Positions 9,101 to 17,139 of a DNA stretch of 64,000 bases are shown here, piece after piece. The first letter of the stretch is position 1, and each line of letters opens with the position of its first letter. This DNA comes from Elusimicrobiota bacterium (GTDB taxonomy: Bacteria; Elusimicrobiota; Elusimicrobia; UBA1565; UBA9628), in NCBI GenBank assembly GCA_003452935.1, contig DMMY01000027.1, positions 186,001-250,000 on the forward strand, given 5' to 3'. The notes beneath the pieces were generated by a model, which was given only the letters and a program-made list of their open reading frames with translations, was not told the origin of the DNA and did no database searches. The position numbers and the translations under genes are program-made.

Positions 9101-10029
9101 TAAGCCTGCCGCATGGCGCGCAATTGCCCCGGCGTGTTGGGGGCAAGAAGGCTGCCGCCCACGTCGTTGGAAAGTCCCACGGCGCGGATCACGGCATAGA
9201 TCCGGTCGCCGCATTGCCGCGCGTCCTCCAGGCGCTTGAGCACGAACATTCCCGCGCCCTCGCCCACCACCAGGCCGTCGGCGGACTCGTCGAACGGCGC
9301 GGGCCGGCCCGAGGCGGAGAGAGCCCGAAGCTGCGAGAAACCCATCTGCGTGTAGAGGCTCTGCGGCCGGGACACGCCGCCCGTGATCATGGCGTCGGCG
9401 CGGCCGCCGCGCAGTTCGTCGCAGGCCAACTTCAATGCGTAGAGCGAGGAGGCGCAGGCCGCGTCGAGCGCGAAGGCCCCGCCGCCGAGCCCCAGGGCCC
9501 GGGCGATGACGCCCGCGGGCAAACCCGCCGCGAAACGGTTGATGGGATCGGTGCGTCCCGGCTCCGCGCTCAGGCGCCGGCCCAGGAGCTTTTCCGAGAG
9601 AACCGGCAGCAGCAATTCCCGGGCCAGGGCCGAAGCGGAGTCCGTGGGCAAGACGATGTTTCCGATGACGACTCCCACGCGGCCGCGGTCCAGACCTTCG
9701 GTCCGGGCGTCGCGCCAGGCGTTGCGCGCCGCGTGCAGGCCCAGATGGCAGGACGTATCCAGTTTTCCCACGAAACCGGGATCAAGCTCCAGGCCTTCCG
9801 GATCGAGCTTGAATCCGTCGACAAGGCAGGCTTTGAGCGAGTAAACCTTGTCCGGCGCGGGCCGAGCCGGATCAAAGGCTTCCTCGGGAGACAGCGGCCA
9901 CCGGCCGGCCGGGACGTCGCGGCAAGCGCAGCGGCCGTGCGCGATATTGTCCCAAAAGCGGTCGAGCTCGGGAGCGTCCGGGAACACGCCGCCCATGCCG
10001 ACGACGGCGATCAAGGCCCCGTTGTTCAT
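3145..10029 (-). CDS. PfaC-like polyketide/PUFA synthase with internal PfaB-like acyltransferase
   Basis: A 2294-residue multidomain protein. Ketosynthase 1 spans about 1-450 (DAACASS with Cys192, His326, His366). A second KS/chain-length-factor-like domain spans about 468-915; it keeps Cys660, but in an ACEENSG context, plus His796 and His835. Residues about 1035-1345 are an acyltransferase with FPGSGNQY and GYSLGE (Ser1138), like PfaB. After an Ala/Pro linker come four FabA-like hotdogs: 1515-1690 (no catalytic His, probably pseudo), 1745-1905 (His1801 in CHFKDDNVMPG), 1945-2125 (pseudo) and 2140-2294 (His2195 in AHFYQDPVCPG). Canonical PfaC is KS-CLF-DH-DH with PfaB separate; here PfaB is fused in. 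It should elongate and dehydrate acyl chains carried on the PfaA-like ACPs. The ATG overlaps the upstream stop by 4 bases. A palindromic insert lies in the linker between hotdogs 2 and 3. Confidence 0.9.
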   Translation of the reverse strand: MNNGALIAVVGMGGVFPDAPELDRFWDNIAHGRCACRDVPAGRWPLSPEEAFDPARPAPDKVYSLKACLVDGFKLDPEGLELDPGFVGKLDTSCHLGLHAARNAWRDARTEGLDRGRVGVVIGNIVLPTDSASALARELLLPVLSEKLLGRRLSAEPGRTDPINRFAAGLPAGVIARALGLGGGAFALDAACASSLYALKLACDELRGGRADAMITGGVSRPQSLYTQMGFSQLRALSASGRPAPFDESADGLVVGEGAGMFVLKRLEDARQCGDRIYAVIRAVGLSNDVGGSLLAPNTPGQLRAMRQAYQRARWSPADVDLIECHSPGTPAGDPVEIASLKALWGERGWRAGQCPIGSVKSNVGHLLTAAGAAGLMKVLLAMQRQTLPPSANFTRPGARLGLAESPFRVQAQAAPWPARDADTPRRAAVSAFGFGGINAHVLVEEYRPPARPSRARQVAAPRQDEAHAPIAIVGMEARFGECAGLRRFQERVLGRACRTDGLSTTEKRWWGLGQEARFGGHYLAGVGVAPDDYRIPPKELEDMLPQQLLMLDVAARAVADARLKDFPAEQAGVFIGLGLDLNTTNFDLRWSLAEAGRRWAADLGWSLSSEEEAELIGRLRDAAGPALSANRTMGALGGIVASRVAREFHVGGPSFAVACEENSGLRALELAVRALQSGEIKAAIVGAVDVAGDVRSVLGSHSQKPFSASGRARPFDVSADGTVPGEGAAGLVLKRLDDAQRDADRVYAVIKGVGFACGGGVDRPAPSAAAYGAALRRAYGEAGVDPSTIGYLETHGSGCPAEDRVEAEALAEFYGTASTELPCALGSVKAQLGHAGAAAPLAGLVKAALALYQEILPPMEAFQALPELERAHKRFHVPARPQYWLRNRAEGPRRAGVSAMSIDGSIGHAILESAPAGADDALTAAERRQPLGARREALFVLEADDAAGLLSGLGELRVWLGRQEGDCHVEALARRWWSARGCEPGRRLGLVFVARDAGDLRELMAAAEQSLQENPERPIAGDRIHLTSREPFGPEALAFVFPGSGNQYLGMGVGLGVEWPEILRRQDAENGYLRDQMAAKRFVPWRFSWQEGWQAAAEAEIFSDFHAMIFGSVSHGAAVSDLVRSFGVEPRFVLGYSLGETAGLFSLRAWTARDEMLRRMRQSSLFVSDLAGPCDAARRFWNLSTEERMDWVLGVIDRPEDSVKMALKGMERAALLIVNAPFECVVGGYRKAVDNLVQGLGCVFLPLQGVSTVHFPAAELVAKQYRELHLLPTQPPGGVRFYSGAWGKVYEVTRESAADSITAQAVRSLDFSALVRRSYEDGARLFVELGPQASCTRMIGKILGPLPHMAKSACVKGGDEAGSILRLLAQLISERIPVDLKALYGLPSCAVGHQSEPPAWPRVSVALGSPAPRPLAWKPQARLRPIHGQGPAAPARSQSPVPAQAVFHSDVSAAALKEHILAAHEANVKAHETFLNLSQGFARAQLRNLAVQRAALQSGASGAVLPSAGKKPPFMNRAQCLEFAVGSMAKVLGSRFAQVDSYPSRVRLPGEPLMLVDRIVSVSGEPGSLQSGGVVTEHDVHAGAWYLDAGRIPTCIAVEAGQADLFLSGYLGIDFQTQGRRVYRLLDAEVTFHGGLPCAGETIRYDIKIDRFARHNEVWLFFFSFESAVGGRPLLSMRKGCAGFFTAEELAAGKGVVFKAEDLEPRPGKRPADWAELAPQAGRESYDDGRISALRKGDLAACFGKAFSGLTLNNPLTLPSGRMKLVDRILELDRQGGRYGMGLIRGEADIRPDDWHLVCHFKDDNVMPGTLMYECCLHTLRVLLMRMGWVGEADQCGYEPVAGVTSGLHCRGQVTARTRKVVYEVAVKELGFDPAPFAIADALMYADGKPIVRITDMSVRMGGTSKEQLANLWNQRGGEAAAPPAPPLRGAPVPSGESAPLFDTSRILAFAVGKPSEAFGEPYRVFDSERVIARLPGPPYQFLDRIVRIEGCEAFKHAAGGLVEARYDVPPDAWYFKSNGQPSMPFGVLLEVALQPCGWLAAYVGSALTSPMDLSFRNLGGTATQYEEIGPDAGTLCTTVKMVKAVQSAGMIIQDYEMAVRRQGRLVYEGVTEFGFFSKKALSEQVGVRGAACYAPGADEIARGMRPELSGLPDPMLLMLDSVDLYVPDGGPKGLGFVRGTKKVDPAEWFFKAHFYQDPVCPGSLGLESFIQLLKVAARERWKGAGGRFESMALGQKHQWLYRGQVIPANKLVTVEACVTAIDDSRRLIRADGFLKVDGLVIYKMTDFSSVRL
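4229..4282. repeat. Paired palindrome inserted in frame in the pfaC-like gene
   Basis: Two adjacent perfect inverted repeats: 4229-4258 (13-bp arms ending in CCCCCC/GGGGGG, loop TCAA) and 4260-4282 (10-bp arms, GCGCGGCGGC on the left, loop TTC). They encode the low-complexity linker around residues 1916-1934. The same two-stem design occurs at 14223..14272 in opposite orientation and at 26526..26579. Confidence 0.8.
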
Positions 10030-11030
10030 TTATTCTTGGCCGGATAGATGGCGAAGGCCGCCGCGTCGTCGGCCCACTCCAGGGCCGAGGCGTTGAGCTT
10101 CCGCATGACGCCCAGATACCCGCCCGCATCCGGGGTATAGAATTTGAGAGGCAAAGGAGTCTTGGTCGCGATCACGCGCAAGGTCTCGGCCGAGACCGGA
10201 GGGCGGTCGTCGGGCAGGCGCGCCTCCAGACGCACGCCGCGCTTGGCCGCCGCCTCGTCCGGATATTCCCAAGCCTGGCCGGCCTTCACGCGCACCTCCG
10301 GGAATTCGGCGTTGGGAACCACGAGCCAGGTCTCGGAGTTCATGCCCACGTCGTAAAGATACACATAGGCGTCCCGGCTGGAAGTGACGGTGAGCTTGGC
10401 CGAGTCTCCTTCCACGAACCGATCGCGCGATAGGGAAAGCTCCACGTGGAAATCCTTGTCCGCCTCGGCGGCCCGCTCCTTGATGCAGGCGCGCAGGCGC
10501 ACGTAAAAGGCGCACTGCCGGCAATCCCCCAAATCTCGGTATTCGTCGGCCAGGACACGCTCATTGAGTATGCGGCCGCGGCGGGTCGTGCGCAGGATGT
10601 TCTCGATCAAAGCGGTCTGCCCGCGCAAGCCCTCCTGCTGAAAATCCAGGGATCTCTGATTGACGTCGATTCCGAGAAGATCGCGCATGGCGATATCCCG
10701 GGCTTTTTCCAGGGCCGCGGCCCGGGCCTGGGCGCGGGTCTCATGCTCGCCCACGGGCAAGGTCGATTCGGCCTCGACCCAGGTGCAGCCCAAGGCGTCC
10801 TTCTCCCCGATCTTGGCGGAGGGCGGCGGCGCCTCGGCGCGCAAGGGCGCGCCGTTTTCGAAGGAGCCGGCTGTTTTCCTCTCTCCGGAGGGGACCGAGC
10901 CCGCCTTGGCCGCGGTCGCGTCAAAAGCTTGCGCCGCGCGCGCCTTGGTCTCTCCATAGTCGGGCAATGTCCGTCGGTGATGGCAAGCGGCCATGATCAG
11001 GACCAAGAACGGCATCAGGCATCGCTTCAT
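10026..11030 (-). CDS. DUF4384 lipoprotein encoded within the Pfa operon
   Basis: A 334-residue protein with a lipoprotein signal (MKRCLMPFLVLIMAAC). Residues about 85-180 form an Ala/Arg-rich segment (RAQARAAALEKARDIAMRDLLG) similar to LPP20-type proteins. Residues about 200-310 fit DUF4384: LSLSRDRFVEGDSAKLTV, then YVYLYDVGMNSETWLVVPN and a VRLEARLPDDRPPVSAETLRVIA tail. DUF4384 domains are beta-sandwich modules of surface or periplasmic proteins with no known catalysis. The gene starts one base after the pfaA-like stop, with GGAGG inside the end of that gene, and its stop overlaps the pfaC-like start (ATGA). It therefore lies inside the lipid-synthase operon, where an outer-membrane lipoprotein is unexpected. 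A role in exporting or inserting the lipid product is speculation. Confidence 0.8.
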   Translation of the reverse strand: MKRCLMPFLVLIMAACHHRRTLPDYGETKARAAQAFDATAAKAGSVPSGERKTAGSFENGAPLRAEAPPPSAKIGEKDALGCTWVEAESTLPVGEHETRAQARAAALEKARDIAMRDLLGIDVNQRSLDFQQEGLRGQTALIENILRTTRRGRILNERVLADEYRDLGDCRQCAFYVRLRACIKERAAEADKDFHVELSLSRDRFVEGDSAKLTVTSSRDAYVYLYDVGMNSETWLVVPNAEFPEVRVKAGQAWEYPDEAAAKRGVRLEARLPDDRPPVSAETLRVIATKTPLPLKFYTPDAGGYLGVMRKLNASALEWADDAAAFAIYPAKNK

Positions 11031-11031
11031 G

Positions 11032-14000
11032 TCAACCCTCCACCGGCGCCACGCCGGCCTGGTTGCGGCGGAAAGCCGCGCTCAAGGACTTGTCCGCCGT
11101 GCACTCGTAGCCTTCCAGACGCGCGACCAAGGCTCCGGCATGGTCCTGGATATCGATATCCGCCGCGGCCAGACCGTCCGCAGCCTTGCGCGCCTTAGCG
11201 CGGATCTGACAGCCCGTGCCGGGGTAGACGGATTGGAACTGCCGATACCGGCCGATGAAGCTGGGCAAGGAAGGAGCGGCCAGGGCTTCGCAGGTCCACA
11301 GGATCATGCCCTGGAAAACCGCGTCAAGCGCCATGGGATCCGCCAGCCAGGCGTCGCGCCACGGCCGCCGCATCCAATTCCTGGGAGGCAGGCCCGCGGC
11401 CGCGTTGAGCACGATCCCCTCGTTGGAAAATCCCGCGACGGACAAGACTCCCCGCATGTCGGGTCCATGGAACAAAACGTCCCGGTAGCATTGCTCGATC
11501 GTCTTGGGATAAGGCTTGAGCGGGAATTTTTCCAGGGGAACGGGCGCGGCCGCAAGCCGCTGCGCCAGGATGATTTCGGCGCTGGCGTGCAGAACCGAGT
11601 CCTTGCCTCCGCGCAGTTCGGTCTTGACCGAATAGGTCCCGTCGCGCCGCGCGGCCTTGGAGCTGAGCAAGGCCACGGGATATCCGGGCTCGCGCAGCAG
11701 CACCCCCTTATAGACGCGCAAGGCGTCGAAGCCGGCGAAGAGCAGCCCGGGATTGTCGTGCAGGGCCGCGTGCGCCAGCCATTCCGCGATAAACGCCAAA
11801 GGCAGGACCGGCACTCCATTGATGACATGGGAGATCAGAAACGGGAAGTCCTCCAGCGAGAGCCGGCGCTCGAACGTCGTCTCAGGCGAGGGGAGAACGG
11901 CCGGCGCCTGCGACGAACGCAGCTCCTGGGCCGCGGCCGTCCGCCCTGTCTTGGCCACGACAACCACTTCGATCGCCCGGTTATCGCGGAAAAGCTCTTG
12001 TTCCAGGAACATTCCGCCCTCCTCCAGGCCTATGACGCCCACGCCCTCGGAGGCGAAGAGCCGCCGCAACGAGTCGTTGACCATGCCTCCGTCCCAAGGG
12101 CCCCAGTTAAAGGATACGACGCGGCAGCCGCCGTGCCTCCGGGCTAAAAGCCGCGCCGCCTTGTTGAGCGCCTCGTTGGCCATGGCGTAGTCCGACTGGC
12201 CCGCGCGGCCGAACCGGGCGGTCGAGGAGGAATATAACGCCAGGACCTTGAGCTGCCCAGGATCCAGGGCCTCAAGCAGATGCCGCAATCCAACGACCTT
12301 GGTCCGCAGGACCGAATCGAACTGCTCCTGGGTCTTGTCCGCGATGAGCTTGTCCGCCAGCACGCCGGCTCCGAAAACCAGGCCGCGGACCGGGCCGAGC
12401 TCTCGCGCGGCCCGGCTCACGGCGTCGGCCGCGGCGCTGGCGTCGAGCACGTCGGCCTGCAGATAGAGGCTGCGGACCCCGGTTGCCTGAAGCCGGGCCA
12501 ACTGGCCGCGGATCTCTCGCGCGGCCAGTACGCGTCGGCACATTTCCCCGGCGTCTTTCAAGGATTTGCCGGGAAAGCGGCCCAGGACGGCCTTCTTGAC
12601 GTCGGCATCGCCGCGGCAATCCTTAAGCCACGCCTCCTCCGGCTCTGGGATGGGGCTGCGGCCCACAAGCGCGACGTTGGCGCGGCAGGACCGGGCCAGC
12701 GCCAGAGCGGCCTGGGCGGTGACGCCCCTGGCGCCCCCGACGACCAGGACCGTGTCGCCGGGCTTTAAAGGCGCTGTCGCCGGCTCCGGCTGGGGAACTT
12801 CCTCCAATTCCAGGACTTTGCGGCCGGACTCCGCCAGCCCAACCTCGATCGGCCCGCGGACAAAAAGTTCGCAAGCCAGGGCCTCGGCAACGGAAACCGA
12901 ATCATCCCACCCGGCGGCCACGTCCAAGGCCTTGCATGAGACCTCCGGCCATTCATGAAGCGCCGTCTTGGACAAGCCCGAAAGACCTCCCAGAACGGGA
13001 TCCTGCTCGTTCTTGAGCCCGGACAAGCCGAAAGCGCCGTCCAGGCGGCAAACCGTGGCGAACGCCGCTCCGCCCTCCTGGCCGGCGCGGCGCAAGGCCG
13101 GCGCGGCCAAACGGGCCAAGGCAAAAGCCTTGCCGAGGAATTCCTCGGACGCCTCATCCCATAGATGGCCGGGTTCCAGATGCTTCTTAGGAGCCGCGAT
13201 GACCAGACCGGCCAGCGCCGAAGGCGCTTCGAGTCCGCCCAGTTCCTGGAGATCGACGAGCCGAGGCCGATATCCCCGTCCTTCCAGATTTTCGGCCAGG
13301 GCTTGGGACAATCCCGAATGGTCATCGACGATCCAGAACGGCAATTCCCGCTTGGGCCGGACCTCCTCGGCGCCCAGGCCGCGGTCCACTGACCTGAGCA
13401 CGCCGCGGGTCAAAACCCCGGGCTTGGCCGGCTCTGGACTCGCTGCGGGCGGGATCGCCGCCGGGACGCTCGGTTCGGATTCCTGGGAAAGATAGGCTGC
13501 AATCTGGCGCAAGGTGCGCAGGGCGCCCAGATGCTCGGGCTTGACCTTGGGCGCTTGCGGCAGCTTCTCCCCGATGGCCGAGAGAATCTCCACGCGCTTG
13601 ATCGAGTCTATGCCCAGGTCGGACTCCAGGTCCATGTCCGGGTTTAAGGACTCGGCCGGATAGCCGGTCTTCTCCGAAACCACGGCCGTCAGGACGGCTG
13701 CGGCGGACGGCAGTCCGTCGCGCCCAGCGGCCTGGACATGCGCGTCGCCGTTCGGCGCCGCGCCCTGGGAAAGATAGCCTGCAATCCGGCGCAAGGTGCG
13801 CAGGGTGCCCAGATGCTCGGGCTTGACCTTGGGCGCTCGCGGCAGCTTCTCCCCGATGGCCGAGAGAATCTCCACGCGCTTGATCGAGTCTATGCCCAGA
13901 TCGGACTCCAGGTCCATGTCCGGGTTCAAGGACTCGGCCGGATAGCCGGTCTTCTCCGACACCACGGACAAGAGAGCGTTCATCACCGAACCGACGGGCG

Positions 14001-17000
14001 GCAGCGGCTCAGGAGACTTTTTCGCGGGCTCGGATACGCGCGCTGGTTGAGGCAGAGGGACTTCTGCGCCGCGCCCCACGGATGATCCTTGCTGCTGCTC
14101 GATCAACGCTTGGAACGAAGCCTGGATCGCGGCCTGACCTTCCAGGAACTTGGCATGAAGCAGGGCGGTCTGCTCCTGAAGCTTCTGCAAGGCGATCATG
14201 CTGTCTTGCGCCGCTTGAACGAACTCGCCGCCGTAAGGCGGCGAGTCTGCCCGCCCCCCTTGAGGGGGGCGGACATTCCGTTGGGGGAGCGAATCGTTGT
14301 TCTGTCTCTTCGCCCGATAATTCGCTCCGCTCAACATCACGCCGAATTTCGGCTTCTTGCGCTGGGCCAGATGGCGCACAGCCTCCACCCCGCCCTGCCA
14401 GAGGCCGAGCTTGACCGGATAGCCCAGTGAGGCTAGTCGGGCCAATACGCGGCCCAAGTCCGCGACGCCGCAGCGCCGGCCTGACGAGGAATCCAGAGCC
14501 AGGGCCTCATGGTCCCGGCCCTTGAGAATGGCGTGGACCAAGCCCGTCACCTTGTTGCCCGGGCCGGCTTCGAGATAAGTGCGCACGCCGGCCGAATGCA
14601 TGTTTTCCACGAGTCCCACGAATTCGACCGGCGAGGCGAGCTGGCCGGCCAGGATGTCGCAGGCGGCCTGGCATATGTCCGGATAAAGTCCCGCGGTCTT
14701 GTTGGAGTAGACCGGGATGTCGGCCTTGCGCAGCCCGATTTTCTTGAGCGCGGTGCGGAAGGCTTTTTGAGCGCCCTCGACCAGAGGGCTGTGGAACGCG
14801 GCCGAGACCTGCAATTCAACGCAGCGCAGCCGGCGCTTTTCAAAGGCCTCGGAGGCGCGGCGGATTTCTTCCCTGCGGCCGGAGAGGACCGACTGCATGG
14901 GCGCGTTCTTGTTGGCGATCACGAGATCCAGCTTGTCTTCCCGGATAACGGTCTCGATGTCCGCCAGCGGCGCGGACACGGCCAGCATGCTGCCGCCGTC
15001 GCCCCCGGCCTCGGCCATGACCTTGCCGCGCAGGGCCGAAAGCTGATGCAGAACCTTCTCATCGTAGCGGCCCGCGGCGCAAAGCGCCACAAGCTCGCCG
15101 TAGGAATGTCCGGCCAAGGCATCCGGGACAACGTTGAAGTCCGCCAGGACCCGATAAGCGCCGCAGCTCACGGCGCCTAAGGCGGGCTGGGCAATGCGCG
15201 TGTCGCGCAAAGCCGCTTCGCGACGCTTGCGGCCCTCGGGGCTGAAATCCGCGCGAGGGTAGACGAAGTCGCCCAGGCGCCGCTCTCCGTCGAACTCCGC
15301 TTCGGCGGCGCCAAAGGCCTCGAACGCCTGGGGAAAATGGCAGACCAGGTCCCGTCCCATGCCCACATACTGAGAGCCCTGTCCCGGGAACAGCACGGCC
15401 AGCTTGCCCGGCTTTCCCGTCCCGAAATAAACGCCCTCAGGCATGCCCGCGCCGTCCGGCCGATTCAAGGCTTGCAAAGCCGCGGCCGCGGTTGCCTTGA
15501 TATCCGTGCGGCCTTTCTCAATAAGCCAGCACAGGCGCTCCCGAGCCGCCGCGTCAAAACCGGATCGGGAGTTGGCGGCCTTGACCCGGACCTCGTCCCA
15601 GGAAAAGTCCCCCTGCCAGCCGGCCAGAGCCTTGCGAAGCGGCTCCCGATCCGGGCCCGAGAAAGCCGCTATCTGAGTCTCTCCGTCCCAATCCGCCTCG
15701 ACTTTCGACGGCTGATACTCCTCGAGCGCCACGTGGAAATTGCTGCCGCCGAAACCCAATGCGCTGACCGCGGCGCGGCGGGGATGGCCGCGCTCGAGCC
15801 AAGGCCGCTTGTCCGCGTTAACGTAAAAAGGCGAATCCGGGGAGCCGAGAGGCTTGATGGGCTCTGAGACCTTGATGGTCGCGGGCAAGACCTTGTGATG
15901 CAAGGCCAGGGCGGCCTTGATGACGCCGGCGGCTCCGGCCGCGGCCTTGGTGTGGCCGATCATGGACTTGACCGATCCCAAAGCGCACCAAGGCGCCGTT
16001 GCCCTTGGCGCGCTCGCGCGGCTTTCATTAAAGACCTCGGTCAGGGCCTCGACCTCGGTCGCGTCTCCGACCGTGGTCCCCGTGCCGTGGGCCTCAACGA
16101 GCCCGATCGTGTCCGGCCCGAAGCCCGCGGTCTCATAAGCCGCGCGCAAGGCCTTGACCTGGCCCTCGGCGCTCGGCGCGTAAATGGCCTTGCCCCGGCC
16201 GTCGGAGGATGAGCCCAGGCCCTTGATGACCGCGTAAATCTTGTCCTTGTCGCGCTCAGCCTCATCCAAGCGCTTGAGCACGAGCATCCCCAAGCCCTCG
16301 CCCAACATCGTGCCGTCGGCCTTGGCGTCGAAAGGCCGGATGTCTCCGGTCGGGGAAAGCGCCGGGGTCTTGCTGAAGCACATGAACATGAAGATGTCGT
16401 TGAAGCAGTCCGCGCCGCCCGTGACCACCATGGAGGCCCGTTTGGCCGAGAGCTCGAGAGCCGCCAGGTTCAAGGCCGAAAGCGAGCTGGCGCAGGCGGC
16501 GTCGACCACGCAGTTGGTGCCGCCCAGGTTGTAGCGGTTGGCGATGCGGCCGGCCACCACGTTGCCCAGAAGGCCCGGGAAGGAGCCCTCCTGCCAGGGC
16601 ACGTAGCCTTCCTTGATGCGCTCCACGACGCGGCGCGCCTGCTCTTCCGGCACCCCGGCCTCGGCCAGGGCCCTGCTCCAGATGGGCTGGCCCAGCCGCG
16701 CGCCCAAGGGGATGACGAGCTGCAGGGTGCCGGTCACGCCCAGGATCACGCTCACCCGCGAACGGTCGAACTCCCGGTCCGGGCCGTAGCCCGCGTCGCG
16801 CAGGGCCATGCCGGCCGCGACCAGGCCCAGGAGCTGGGCGCTGTCCGTGGCCTCGATGGCGTTGGGCGCGATGCCGAACTCGCCCGGGTCGAACTCCACG
16901 GGCTTGAGAAAACCGCCGCGCTGGGCGTAGGTCAGGTCCGGCTTCTTCGGATCCTGGTCGAAATAATCCTCCGGGGACCAATGGCTTGAAGGGATGGGGG

Positions 17001-17127
17001 TTATGGCGTCCTTGCCGCGCTTGATGTTGCTCCAGTACTCCTCGAGATCGGCCGCCTGGGGAAACATGCATCCGATTCCCACGATGGCGACGGGCCCGAG
17101 GGTTTGCGAAAATTCCTCTTTTTTCAT
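11032..17127 (-). CDS. PfaA-like polyunsaturated fatty acid / secondary lipid synthase subunit (KS-AT-ACP-ACP-KR-DH)
   Basis: A 2031-residue iterative type I synthase. KS spans about 10-460 (DAACASS with Cys212; His347 in EAHGTGT; His392). AT spans about 575-870 (FPGQGSQYVGMG, GHSYGE with Ser675). Two ACPs have LGIDS serines at 1081 and 1175, the attachment points for phosphopantetheine. KR spans about 1460-1690 (GGARGVTA nucleotide loop; Tyr1647 in SDYAMANE). A C-terminal PS-DH-type hotdog region spans about 1750-2031 (HVINGVPVLP with His1767; Asp1935 in ADPMALDAVFQ). This is the PfaA domain order, but with only two ACPs where marine PfaA proteins have four to nine. ACAGAGGATTC precedes the ATG. 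It lies 12 bases after pfaD. A palindromic insert sits in the AT-ACP linker near residues 950-970. No phosphopantetheinyl transferase (PfaE) gene is nearby. Confidence 0.93.
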   Translation of the reverse strand: MKKEEFSQTLGPVAIVGIGCMFPQAADLEEYWSNIKRGKDAITPIPSSHWSPEDYFDQDPKKPDLTYAQRGGFLKPVEFDPGEFGIAPNAIEATDSAQLLGLVAAGMALRDAGYGPDREFDRSRVSVILGVTGTLQLVIPLGARLGQPIWSRALAEAGVPEEQARRVVERIKEGYVPWQEGSFPGLLGNVVAGRIANRYNLGGTNCVVDAACASSLSALNLAALELSAKRASMVVTGGADCFNDIFMFMCFSKTPALSPTGDIRPFDAKADGTMLGEGLGMLVLKRLDEAERDKDKIYAVIKGLGSSSDGRGKAIYAPSAEGQVKALRAAYETAGFGPDTIGLVEAHGTGTTVGDATEVEALTEVFNESRASAPRATAPWCALGSVKSMIGHTKAAAGAAGVIKAALALHHKVLPATIKVSEPIKPLGSPDSPFYVNADKRPWLERGHPRRAAVSALGFGGSNFHVALEEYQPSKVEADWDGETQIAAFSGPDREPLRKALAGWQGDFSWDEVRVKAANSRSGFDAAARERLCWLIEKGRTDIKATAAAALQALNRPDGAGMPEGVYFGTGKPGKLAVLFPGQGSQYVGMGRDLVCHFPQAFEAFGAAEAEFDGERRLGDFVYPRADFSPEGRKRREAALRDTRIAQPALGAVSCGAYRVLADFNVVPDALAGHSYGELVALCAAGRYDEKVLHQLSALRGKVMAEAGGDGGSMLAVSAPLADIETVIREDKLDLVIANKNAPMQSVLSGRREEIRRASEAFEKRRLRCVELQVSAAFHSPLVEGAQKAFRTALKKIGLRKADIPVYSNKTAGLYPDICQAACDILAGQLASPVEFVGLVENMHSAGVRTYLEAGPGNKVTGLVHAILKGRDHEALALDSSSGRRCGVADLGRVLARLASLGYPVKLGLWQGGVEAVRHLAQRKKPKFGVMLSGANYRAKRQNNDSLPQRNVRPPQGGRADSPPYGGEFVQAAQDSMIALQKLQEQTALLHAKFLEGQAAIQASFQALIEQQQGSSVGRGAEVPLPQPARVSEPAKKSPEPLPPVGSVMNALLSVVSEKTGYPAESLNPDMDLESDLGIDSIKRVEILSAIGEKLPRAPKVKPEHLGTLRTLRRIAGYLSQGAAPNGDAHVQAAGRDGLPSAAAVLTAVVSEKTGYPAESLNPDMDLESDLGIDSIKRVEILSAIGEKLPQAPKVKPEHLGALRTLRQIAAYLSQESEPSVPAAIPPAASPEPAKPGVLTRGVLRSVDRGLGAEEVRPKRELPFWIVDDHSGLSQALAENLEGRGYRPRLVDLQELGGLEAPSALAGLVIAAPKKHLEPGHLWDEASEEFLGKAFALARLAAPALRRAGQEGGAAFATVCRLDGAFGLSGLKNEQDPVLGGLSGLSKTALHEWPEVSCKALDVAAGWDDSVSVAEALACELFVRGPIEVGLAESGRKVLELEEVPQPEPATAPLKPGDTVLVVGGARGVTAQAALALARSCRANVALVGRSPIPEPEEAWLKDCRGDADVKKAVLGRFPGKSLKDAGEMCRRVLAAREIRGQLARLQATGVRSLYLQADVLDASAAADAVSRAARELGPVRGLVFGAGVLADKLIADKTQEQFDSVLRTKVVGLRHLLEALDPGQLKVLALYSSSTARFGRAGQSDYAMANEALNKAARLLARRHGGCRVVSFNWGPWDGGMVNDSLRRLFASEGVGVIGLEEGGMFLEQELFRDNRAIEVVVVAKTGRTAAAQELRSSQAPAVLPSPETTFERRLSLEDFPFLISHVINGVPVLPLAFIAEWLAHAALHDNPGLLFAGFDALRVYKGVLLREPGYPVALLSSKAARRDGTYSVKTELRGGKDSVLHASAEIILAQRLAAAPVPLEKFPLKPYPKTIEQCYRDVLFHGPDMRGVLSVAGFSNEGIVLNAAAGLPPRNWMRRPWRDAWLADPMALDAVFQGMILWTCEALAAPSLPSFIGRYRQFQSVYPGTGCQIRAKARKAADGLAAADIDIQDHAGALVARLEGYECTADKSLSAAFRRNQAGVAPVEG
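13487..13965 (-). repeat. Tandem ACP coding repeat (two units 282 bp apart)
   Basis: 13487-13683 and 13769-13965 are almost identical at DNA level, differing at only a handful of positions over about 197 bases. Each encodes one ACP with the same SDLGIDSIKRVEI core. The spacing of 282 bp equals 94 residues, the distance between Ser1081 and Ser1175. Silent sites are conserved too, implying recent duplication or gene conversion. Confidence 0.85.
14223..14272. repeat. Paired palindrome inserted in frame in the pfaA-like gene
   Basis: 14223-14246 has 10-bp arms (ACTCGCCGCC and its complement, loop GTAA). 14251-14272 has 9-bp arms (CCGCCCCCC and its complement, loop TTGA). On the minus strand the poly-C stem comes first and its loop reads TCAA, exactly as in the element at 4229, so the two copies are in opposite orientation relative to the DNA. 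It encodes an RPPQGGRADSPPYGGEF linker between AT and ACP. Confidence 0.8.
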
Positions 17128-17139
17128 GAATCCTCTGTC

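Noticed and set aside
8464..10047. A 527-codon plus-strand frame opposite the ketosynthase region
   Set aside because: Antisense shadow of a clear ketosynthase; no ribosome-binding site or recognisable domain.
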